This document shows positions 62,701 through 64,000 of a stretch of DNA of 64,000 bases, piece after piece. Every line of letters begins with the position of its first letter. The first letter of the stretch is position 1. The DNA lies in contig NZ_CP054919.1 of the NCBI RefSeq assembly GCF_013364235.1, forward strand, positions 8,275,239 through 8,339,238, given 5' to 3'. Made by a program: the position numbers and the translations under genes. The notes beneath the pieces were generated by a model. It did not search any database. It was given only the letters and a program-made list of their open reading frames with translations, and was not told the DNA's origin. This DNA comes from Kitasatospora sp. NA04385. GTDB lineage: Bacteria; Actinomycetota; Actinomycetes; Streptomycetales; Streptomycetaceae.

Positions 62701-64000
62701 CCAGCTCGTGACCGTCGCCGACGACCGGCCGAAGCTGCCGTTCTCCTTCGCCGGGATCTCCTCGTGGCGCCGCGCCGAGCACGCCAGGGTCCGGCTGACC
62801 ATGACCGGCGAGGACAGCTGCGCGATCGGCCTCGCCGACCGGTCGGGCGCACCGGTCGCCGAGATCGCCTCGCTGACCCTGCGCCGGCCGACCACGGCCA
62901 CCACGCAGGACGTGCCGTACCAGGTGGCGTGGCCGGTGCTGGAAGCGGCGACCACCGAACCGGACGTTCCGGTCCACCACGCCACCTCGCCCGTCGAGAC
63001 CCTGCGGGTGATCCAGGACTTCCTCAGCACGGACACCCCGCGCATGGTGGTCGCCACGCGCAACGCCGTGCCGGTCCGGCCGGGCGAGGACGTCGACCCG
63101 CAGGCCGCCGCCGTCTGGGGCCTGGTCCGGTCGGCCGCCACCGAGCACCCCGGCCGGTTCGTGCTGGTCGACACCGCCGACGGCGACGGCGACGGCGACG
63201 GCGACCAGGTCCGGCTGGCCGGCGACGAGCCCCAGCTCGCCATCCGCGGCGGCGCCGTCCACGTCCCCCGCCTCGAACCGGCCCGCCTCGAACCGCTGCC
63301 CTCGCTGCTCGGCCCCGACGGCATGGTGCTGGTCACCGGCGGCACCGGCACCCTGGGCGCCACGATCGCCCGCCACCTCGCCGCGGAGCACGGCGTGCGG
63401 CACCTGCTGCTGGTCAGCCGCCGCGGCCCGGACGCCCCCGGCGCGGCCGCGCTGACCGCCGACCTGGCCGCGCTGGGCGCGACCGCCGACATCGTGGCGT
63501 GCGACGTGGCCGACCGCGCGGCGCTGGCCCGGCTGCTCGCCGCACACCCGGTCACCTCGGTGGTCCACGCCGCGGGCACGCTGGCCGACACCGTCGTGGA
63601 GTCCCTCACCCCGGAGCAGTTCGCGCGGGTGTGGGAGCCGAAGGCCCTCGCGGCGCGGCACCTGCACGAACTGACCGCCGACCTGGAGGCGTTCGTGCTG
63701 TTCTCCTCGGCGTCCGGCGTGCTCGGCGGCGCGGGCCAGGCGAACTACGCGGCGGCGAACGCGTACCTCGACGGCCTCGCCGCGCACCGGCACGCCCAGG
63801 GGCAGCCGGCCGTGTCGCTCGCCTGGGGCTACTGGGCGGAGGCCAGCGGCATGACCGGCGGCCTGACCGCCACCGACCGGCACCGCCTGGCCAGGGCCGG
63901 CGTACGGCCGCTGCCGACGGCGGACGCGCTCGCCCTGTTCGACGCCGCGCTGACCGCGGGCACCCCGACCCTGGCCCCCGTCAGGTTCGACCTGCCGGCG
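41768..64000 (+). CDS. Giant modular type I polyketide synthase (KSQ loading plus four modules), 3' end outside window
   Basis: One reading frame (codon starts 2 mod 3) runs from GTG 41768 (ATG 41771 possible; GAGG at 41757) through every domain to the window end without an inter-module stop: at least 7,411 codons. Domain order: KSQ-AT-ACP / KS-AT-KR-ACP / KS-AT-DH-ER-KR-ACP / KS-AT-DH-KR-ACP / KS-AT-DH-KR. Loading AT has YASH and GHSQG, predicting methylmalonyl-CoA decarboxylated to propionyl. ATs 1-3 have RVDVVQ- and GHSQ-type motifs with YAAH (probably methylmalonyl). AT4 has GHSVGE and HAFH (malonyl). No thioesterase is seen. Expected intermediate: propionate, a hydroxyl (A-type KR), then a reduced or keto centre (KR2 is doubtful), then two conjugated double bonds. 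The product is not recognised. Confidence 0.93.
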   Translation, partial: MMRFPLDPDADRVAVIGVAGRLPKAPDPAAFWRLLCDGTDAISAPPEGRQGVRHGGYLDRVDGFDAAFFGVSPREAAGMDPQQRLMLELAWEALEDARIVPDTLAGGPTGVFVGSMWEDYTSLTYPGHITPHTLTGTSRGVIANRVSHFLGVRGPSMTVDTAQSSALVAVHLAVESLRRGESALALAGGVNLNLTAAREEGAEEFGGLSPDDRCFTFDARANGFVRGEGGAFLVLKPLDRALADGDRVYGVIRGSAVNNDGATRSLTLPSAQAQEQVIRAAMARAGVRPGDVQYVELHGTGTAVGDPVEAAALAAAYRDPARSGGADSALRVGSAKTNVGHLEGAAGIVGLLKTVLSVHHRALPPSLHHETPNPGIPLDALALRVQTALTPWPRPDAPLLAGVSSFGMGGTNAHVIVEQAPNVERASDAAAPVRRPAPAEGRPVPWIVTARTKQALRAQLARLHEHVRSHPDLTAAEVAHALATTRTRFAHRAVLLDSVQVAAGRAGTPGRTVFVFPGQGAQWVGMGRELYAEYPVFRAAMDECARALAPHTDWSLAEVLDGAPLDRVDVVQPALFAVMVSLAELWRSFGVEPDAVVGHSQGEIAAAYVAGALSLSDAARIVALRSRALVALTGRGGMVSVALSAERAADYVSRWGGALTVAVVNAAGSVVVSGDTQPLSELVAACAADGVRARVVPVDYASHCAHVEAVRERLHTELAGVRPHQGTVPYYSAVTGGLLDDTTVLDADYWYRNLREPVRFDLAVAALLADGHGAVIEVSPHPVLLPALEQSLEEARERTGAPGVATGTLGRDRGGPDVFLTALSRLFVAGVPVDWSPAVAGAGPVDLPTYAFQRRSYWLPGATAGPGERTPADPGAHPAETAAPGRPDGAPATGDTGAGGTIEPTGEADAADTVDVAAEVIAQLALVLGHEDPADIDPALTFKELGLDSVTGLELRNRLAGALDRKLPSGLVFDHPTPAELIDWLRTGPGDRSAPAAPAAHDDDPVVIVGMGCRFPGGVASPDDLWRLVADGVDAIGDFPDDRGWNLGRLYDPELRGAGTTSIDRGGFLAAAAGFDAAFFGISPREALAMDPQQRLVLETAWETFEHAGIDPTSLRGSRTGVFTGLWSSGYATGPGLPEDLEGYLFTGVATSVTSGRVAYHLGLRGPALSVDTACSSSLVAVHLAAQSLRAGECSLALAGGVTVMATPFGFTEFSRQHGLAADGRSKPFAAAADGTSWGEGAGLVLLERLSDARRNGHRVLAVVRGSAVNQDGASNGLTAPNGPSQERVIRQALANAGLAPSEVDAVEAHGTGTTLGDPIEAHALLAAYGQGRTEPLWLGSVKSNIGHTQAAAGVAGVIKMVMAMRHGELPRTLHVDAPSPHVDWESGNIRLLTEARPWPDHDHLRRAGISAFGISGTNAHLIIEQPSAPDPGRRPEPADRAAPTAWLLSAKTDAALRAQAERLHAYATARPDLPAAAISRALAARTRFEHRAAVVGADRDDLLSGLAALPPGLPRRTGGTVFVFPGQGAQWAGMGRDLYEQSEVFRAGIDACAAALAPYTDWSLVDELRHGALDRVDVVQPALFAVMVALADLWRSHGVRPDAVVGHSQAEIAAAYVAGALSLQDAAKVVALRSRALVALAGRGGMVSLALSAEKAADHLARWGERLTTAVVNGPAAVVVSGERGALDELLAACAEDGIRARAIPVDYAAHSAQVEAVREQLLTDLADITPRQAAVPFYSTVTGGPVDTAALDAAYWYRNLREPVRFDLATARLTADGHEVFVEVGPHPVLVPALDDVTATGTLRRDHGGLTEFLAAAGRLHAAGVDVDWTPVLPRTAPAADLPTYAFQREPYWVAASPPAPRDDWRYQVAWTPTRDAATPVDPARWLVLATTGHPWAEALRARGCTVADAWAATGPGDARPDGVLSLLALDEAPHPDHPVLPAGLVRTLDLIRTLDPARSPDRVRTAPVPLWCATSGAVSTSGTDPVTSPAQALAWGAGASAALEFPQGWGGLVDLPAVPDADSVDALLRVLAGTGEDQVAIRGARRFAKRLRRRAAPGPAARPWRPRGTVLVTGGTGALGGHVARRLARQGAEHIVLAARRGPDAPGAVGLRDELEAAGARVTVAACDVADRDALRDLVERVGDIRAVFHTAGVIRPTRLADTTAAEFAEVVTAKVAGAAHLAELLPDLDALVLFSSTAGVWGDGHGAAYAAGNAFLDALAAQHRARGRATTSVAWGIWADGGMAALESVQRQRTLLGLGELDPGRALDALQDVLDHDEALAVVTEADWAQFARAYTHARPSRLLRDLPEAHSRAQAPRPAPAADGADLLELITTHAAGVLGHATPARIDPRQAFKDLGFDSLTAVELRNRLTAALGVKLPATLVFDHPTPARLAAHLSGERDAPQAPAPAATDEPIAVIGMGCRYPGGVGTPEDLWRLVADGVDAVGDFPADRGWDIDRLYDPTGSRPRTSSTSRGGFLDGVGDFDAAFFGISPREALAMDPQQRLLLETAWETVEYAGIDPTTLEGTSTGVFTGIWSTGYAAGPVPDDLEGYQVTGTASSVGSGRLAYQLGLLGPALSLDTGCSSSLVALHLAAQALRSGECSFALAGGVTVNSAPTLFTEMSRQGASAPDGRCKSFAAAADGAGWAEGAGLVLLERLSDARRNGHEVLAVVRGSATNQDGASNGLTAPNGPSQERVIRQALANAGLSGSDVDVVEAHGTGTTLGDPIEAQALLATYGQDRSEPLWLGSVKSNIGHTQAAAGVAGVIKMVMAMRHGQLPRTLHVDEPTSHVDWESGAVRLLTEPVAWPGTGRPRRAGVSAFGISGTNAHVIIEQSIPEQPAEADPAVPAPRGRADDPVLWPLSARSEAALREQARRLGAFLAEHPEVGPAAVGGALAARTVFEHRAVVRGAEALEALAAGGTAPGLLTGVVRPLGRSVFVFPGQGAQWVGMGAELYGSEPVFRAAIDACAAALEPYTDWSLVDVLTGDGSLERVDVVQPALFAVMVALAALWRAHGVQPDAVVGHSQGEIAAAYVAGALSLEDAAKVVALRSRALVALAGHGGMVSVVLSADAAADYLSPWGDRITVAVVNSASTVVVSGERGALDELLAACAEDGIRARAIPVDYAAHSAQVEAVREQLLTDLADITPRQADVPFYSTVTGGPVDTAALDAAYWYRNLREPVRFDLATARLTADGHEVFVEVSPHPVLVQDLDGVATGTLRRDHGAVGEFHTALARLHVQGVAVTWPHERPHGVRLPGYAFQRSTYWLTPAADDHGTGHPLAGTAVELPDGTTVHSGRVSTRTHPWLADHAVDGTVLLPGTAFLELATPTGGTLDDLVLHLPLALSDAPTDIRVSVGAPDDAGRSPVTVHSKGGDGWVRHASGTLGGRVSAGRLHWPPRNAEPVDPEGFYAFLDGLGYQYGPAFRGVRELWQGEDELYAEVSVPDGARFGIHPALLDAALQPLILLSPDTRVRLPFSFSGVAVHTTGASSARVHLARTGTDTYRATLTDLSGHPLADITALTVRPAAEVRAAVLHTRWAPLAASAPTEVVPSPVLAAGADAASVHALVQRARALVQDFLAEHPERTAARLAVLTRGVAGAAVRGLVRTAAAEHPGRFVLVDVGDATEQDAVRAAATAGDEPELALRREGVLVPRQARYAPELTAPDGAYRLSESGTGQLDDLALLPCPEPVLEPGQVRVAVRAAGLNFRDVLITLGMYPDRPPLGGEAAGTVVEVGPGVTAWRPGDRVTGLMPGAFGPRAVADHRLLTAIPDGWSFTEAASLPVAFTTAWYGLFDLGELRPGDRVLIHSGAGGVGTAAIRLARNSGAEVFATASPAKWDALRALGLDEDHIASSRDTRFADRFPAVDVVLNSLAGELTDASLRLLAPGGRFVELGKTDVRSPEGLIYRAFDLNDVDPARQGEILSRTVAMVADGTLEPLPVTAADLRQAVATFRLMSQARHTGKIVLTVPQPIDPDGTVLITGGTGTLGRAVARHLATRHGARHLLLLSRGGGTAPHLETPEDVDVRVVACDVADRDALAAVLDSIPAAHPLTAVVHAAGVLDDTVVERLTAEQLDRVLRPKVDGAWHLHELTREHDLAAFVLFSAAAGVLGNAGQAGYAAANSYLDAFAVHRQALGLPAVSMAWGYWEQESGMTAHLTAADRQRLARKGVRPIGVERALAMFDTALASGRPALTTADLSVPQTPPPPKTPATDLLSVVVAHTATVLGHSDAAAISPGLAFNDLGFDSLTAVELRNRLAGATGLRLPATLVFDHPTPADLADHLTAELSGAPRGVDPVVPVVVPVSEDPVVIVGMGCRLPGGVGSPEELWSLVAGGVDAVGEFPSDRGWDVGRLYDPAGGPGTSYTRSGGFLADAAGFDAEFFGISPREALAMDPQQRVLLETAWETFEDAGIDPTSLRGTQTGVFTGIWSSGYVGSPDQAPPDTEGYLATGISPSITSGRVSYLLGLQGQAVSVDSACSSSLMAIHLAAQALRSGECSLALAGGVTVSVTPLQFTEFSRQRALAPDGRCKPFSSTADGTAWGEGSGLVLLERLSDARRNGHRVLAVVRGSAVNQDGASNGLTAPNGLSQERVIRQALANAGLSGSDVDAVEAHGTGTTLGDPIEAQALLATYGQGRTEPLWLGSVKSNIGHTQAAAGVAGVIKMVMAMRHAELPPTLHVQEPTPHVQWDTGDIRLLTEARPWPETGRPRRAGISAFGASGTNAHVVIEQFPEEAPEQPAADDSAEPTVWLLSGRTDDALRAQARRLADHLTAHPGLRPAAVGRALATTRTALAHRAALVGSTRADLMADLAALADGDPRIVTGVAGSAGRSVFVFPGQGAQWVGMGGELYGSEPVFRAAIDACAAALEPYTDWSLTEVLSGGGSLERVDVVQPALFAVMVALAELWRAHGVQPDAVVGHSQGEIAAAYVAGALSLEDAAKVVALRSRALVALADQGGMVSVGLGHDRAVEFAARWGGRLTVAVVNAPGSVVVSGDTDALEELLTVCEADGIRARRLPVNYAAHSAQVETIREQLLTDLADITPRQAAIPFYSTVTGGPIDSATLDAAYWYRNLREPVRFDLAVEALTQDRHGVFVEVSPHPVLAPVLDGVAATGTLRRDSGRQEFHLALARLHTHGVAVDWTPVFPGESHHVPLPTYAFQHRPYWLTSAAGKADVSAAGLDPAGHPLLGAVVELAGDQSVLLTGRLSTATCPWLADHVVLGSVLLPGTVFVELALHAGRQVGCDVLDDLVLAAPVALPEDGSVPVQVVVGAPDGTGRRPVTVHSRTDGSWLRHATGTLATADRPHPYDTGEPWQPAGEPVDLTDFYETLADQGYEYGPVFAGVREIRRQGDELYAEVALPVDTRDRFDLHPALLDAALQPLTLLAAGRLPFSFAGVSMRKAGSTARVRLTPTGPDTFRVALADEAGPLAVIDALTVRHRPPGRPAAGTDQLFRLDWTPVESTGEAPAVHRVTPPAGDPVAAAHTVAAETLGVLQDFLRDGDGRLAVVTRGAVGPDPVDLPASVVWGLVRAAQAEHPDRFVLVDTDDRVLVAGDEPQLVVRDGVARAARLVRAEASPVPGPLDPDGTVLITGGTGTLGRLVARHLRERHGIRHLLLLSRTGAEVDFDAEVVACDVADRDALAAVLDAIPAAHPLTAVVHAAGVLDDGVVESLTPDRIDRVLRPKADAAWHLHELTKDLDLGAFVLFSSAAGVLGGPGQANYAAANAFLDALAGHRRALGLPGVSLAWGQWAEASGLTEHLTDTDLKRLARAGVLPMPTDRALALFDLALGADEPALVPAHLDLSAASARPLLSRLTRTMPARRTDRPGLGRDLAALPETEQHSRVLALVTGQTAAVLGHTDTSAVGADLAFKDLGFDSLTAVELRNRLAAVAGVRLPATMVFDYPTPDALAGHLRGLLLGARRQAPAAPVPVGAAVSGDPVVVVGLGARYPGGVGSAQELWDVVAGGVDAVGEFPSDRGWDVGRLYDPAGGPGKSYTRWGGFLGSAGDFDAGFFGISPREALAMDPQQRVLLETVWETFEDAGIDPTSLRGSRTGVFTGIWSSGYGAGAQPPDLEGYLSTGTATSVTSGRVSYLLGLEGPAVSVDTACSSSLVAIHLAAQALRSGECSLALAGGVTVMATPSGFVEFSRQRGLAADGRVKAFAEAADGTAWGEGAGVVLLERLSDARRNGHRVLAVVRGSAVNQDGASNGLTAPNGPSQERVIRQALANAGLSGSDVDVVEAHGTGTTLGDPIEAQALLATYGQDRSEPLWLGSVKSNIGHTQAAAGVAGVIKMVMAMRHGQLPRTLHVDEPSSHVDWSAGRVALLTETRPWPETGRPRRAGISAFGISGTNAHVVIEAPEPPADDPAVAVPVPWLLSAKSDAALREQARRLRGFLAEHPEVTPAEVAADLAARARFPHRAVLTGPAGLDALIDAEPGTVTGTAASPGRSAFVFSGQGGQWAGMGRGLYREFPVFARVLDEVCGLLGLPVEVLFEDGEGVLGQTRFTQGAVFALEVALFRLVEWLGVRPDFVVGHSVGEVAAAHVAGVFSLEDAARLVGARGRLMQGLAGGGAMVSLQASVQEVVGSLVPGVEVAAVNAVDAVVVSGDEAAVLAVAEVWRGRGRRVRRLEVSHAFHSARMDPVLDELADCAKGLSFGEPVIPVVSTVAGQPVEMGESGYWVRQVREPVRFADAMEWLTGQGVTGFVEVGPHPSLVPNGLIRRQGDSIERLFAALGRLWADGAADWTPPPGKPGARVPSYAFQHQRYWLHPGAPAPTGDGRIDHPLLRDAMELPDDNGVVLTGQLTTAAQPWLTEHVIAGSPLLPGAAFVDLALRAGEHVDCPAVEDLTLETPLVVADGVQVSVTVGPDRAGRRSVAIHSRADGAWVRHATGTLGAAPVAPGETWARPWPPQAEAVDLDAFYDDLADAGFVYGTAFQGLRAAWRDGDTLYAEVAAPPGDTRFALHPALLDAAIQLVTVADDRPKLPFSFAGISSWRRAEHARVRLTMTGEDSCAIGLADRSGAPVAEIASLTLRRPTTATTQDVPYQVAWPVLEAATTEPDVPVHHATSPVETLRVIQDFLSTDTPRMVVATRNAVPVRPGEDVDPQAAAVWGLVRSAATEHPGRFVLVDTADGDGDGDGDQVRLAGDEPQLAIRGGAVHVPRLEPARLEPLPSLLGPDGMVLVTGGTGTLGATIARHLAAEHGVRHLLLVSRRGPDAPGAAALTADLAALGATADIVACDVADRAALARLLAAHPVTSVVHAAGTLADTVVESLTPEQFARVWEPKALAARHLHELTADLEAFVLFSSASGVLGGAGQANYAAANAYLDGLAAHRHAQGQPAVSLAWGYWAEASGMTGGLTATDRHRLARAGVRPLPTADALALFDAALTAGTPTLAPVRFDLPA
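44777..48990 (+). other. PKS module 1: KS-AT-KR-ACP
   Basis: KS active Cys in DTACSSS (about residue 1175). AT: the expected GHSQG is GHSQA (Ser 1609, Ala 1611), with YAAH and RVDVVQ. KR: NADPH motif TGGTGALGG, Lys in VTAKVAGAAHL, Ser in FSSTAG, Tyr in AAYAAGN; Trp in GVWG and no LDD, indicating an A-type (L-hydroxy) ketoreductase. ACP Ser in GFDSL (about 2365). Predicted outcome: beta-hydroxy acyl chain. Confidence 0.85.
49019..54660 (+). other. PKS module 2: KS-AT-DH-ER-KR-ACP with altered KR
   Basis: KS Cys in DTGCSSS (about 2588). AT: GHSQG (Ser 3031), YAAH. DH: HAVDGTVLLP (His about 3316) and DAALQ (Asp about 3463) intact. ER: GLNFRDVLITLGMYP and the NADPH motif HSGAGGVGTAA. KR: TGGTGTLGR, LDD (B-type signature), Tyr in AGYAAANSY, but the catalytic Ser is Ala (FSAAAG; residue about 4112, codon 54101-54103). 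ACP Ser in GFDSL. A fully reducing set on paper, with doubtful ketoreduction. Confidence 0.85.
54704..59545 (+). other. PKS module 3: KS-AT-DH-KR-ACP
   Basis: KS Cys in DSACSSS (about 4485). AT: GHSQG (Ser about 4927), YAAH. DH: HVVLGSVLLP (His about 5224) and DAALQ. KR: TGGTGTLGR, LDD (B-type), Ser in FSSAAG (about 5714), Tyr in ANYAAAN. ACP Ser in GFDSL. All catalytic residues present; predicted to install a double bond with an alpha-methyl branch. Confidence 0.87.
59600..64000 (+). other. PKS module 4: KS-AT-DH-KR, cut by the window end
   Basis: KS Cys in DTACSSS (codon 60107-60109). AT: FVFSGQGGQ, GHSVGE and HAFH, the malonyl-CoA fingerprint, clearly different in lineage from the other four ATs. 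DH: HVIAGSPLLP and DAAIQ. KR: TGGTGTLGA, LAD instead of LDD, Ser in FSSASG, Tyr in ANYAAAN, so active, B-like. The window ends after the KR; the ACP is outside. Predicted: a second, unbranched double bond. Confidence 0.87.

Noticed and set aside
45875..63883. A 6002-codon open frame on the minus strand opposite the PKS
   Set aside because: It is antisense to unambiguous KS/AT/DH/ER/KR/ACP coding sequence, is made of His/Arg/Gly/Val-rich repeats without a fold, and arises because C/G-rich third positions rarely give stops on the opposite strand.

Overview
The window is very GC-rich (roughly 70-75 %) and gene-dense. It uses GTG starts, GGAGG-type ribosome sites and strongly C/G-ending codons, and it carries Streptomyces-type families: SigE-type sigma factor, type VII secretion proteins, DUF2071/DUF3419 genes, and a modular type I PKS with a KSQ loading domain. 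It is most likely chromosomal DNA of a Streptomyces or Kitasatospora. No rRNA, tRNA or CRISPR array was recognised.

Layout. 1-0.8 kb: decayed IS630 transposase cut by the window edge. 0.84-5.8 kb: a Nudix gene and a helix-turn-helix/TPR regulator diverge across a 17-bp palindrome from a tightly packed operon of small proteins. That operon ends in a 50-aa Asp-Gly-containing peptide translationally coupled to a PIMT-like O-methyltransferase, which resembles an aspartimide-type (imiditide-like) RiPP locus. 5.8-13.3 kb: VOC remnant, PRC-barrel protein, NmrA-type reductase, alpha/beta hydrolase, Lrp/AsnC-type regulator, and a secreted GH3 beta-glucosidase bracketed by two identical LacI-type operators. 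13.3-16.8 kb: mobile-DNA graveyard with a serine recombinase lacking its catalytic half and a Tn3 transposase with an internal deletion, around a DUF6183-like gene and a zinc-ribbon gene. 17.1-20.75 kb: five coupled genes (DoxX-like, DUF3419/BtaA-like, DUF2071, SAM methyltransferase, membrane protein).

20.9-31.5 kb is a housekeeping and stress mixture: DUF1232, YihY/BrkB, nucleotidyltransferase, GNAT, MmyB-type regulator facing an SDR with a one-base frameshift, carotenoid oxygenase, SigE-family sigma factor plus membrane partner, UBP zinc finger, iron-permease-like protein, AI-2E transporter family, CsbD, and a 56-aa hydrophobic protein. 31.7-35.2 kb: hypothetical gene, then a WXG100-like protein, WXG/DUF1023 hydrolase and lipoprotein operon (type VII secretion related). 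35.2-38.3 kb: an old IS5-type transposase gene interrupted by a 2.4-kb unit with imperfect inverted ends and a short target duplication. The unit carries a SUKH (SMI1/KNR4) gene, a second IS5-type transposase and an antisense passenger gene.

38.6-64.0 kb is the left part of a polyketide cluster: a family 2 glycosyltransferase, a cytochrome P450 divergent from the PKS, and one uninterrupted PKS reading frame from 41768 past the window end (more than 22 kb). It encodes KSQ-AT-ACP and modules KS-AT-KR-ACP, KS-AT-DH-ER-KR-ACP, KS-AT-DH-KR-ACP and KS-AT-DH-KR-(cut). AT motifs predict a propionyl starter, three methylmalonyl extensions and then one malonyl extension. Two active-site oddities (KR of module 2 without its catalytic Ser; AT of module 1 with GHSQA) affect how the product should be predicted.
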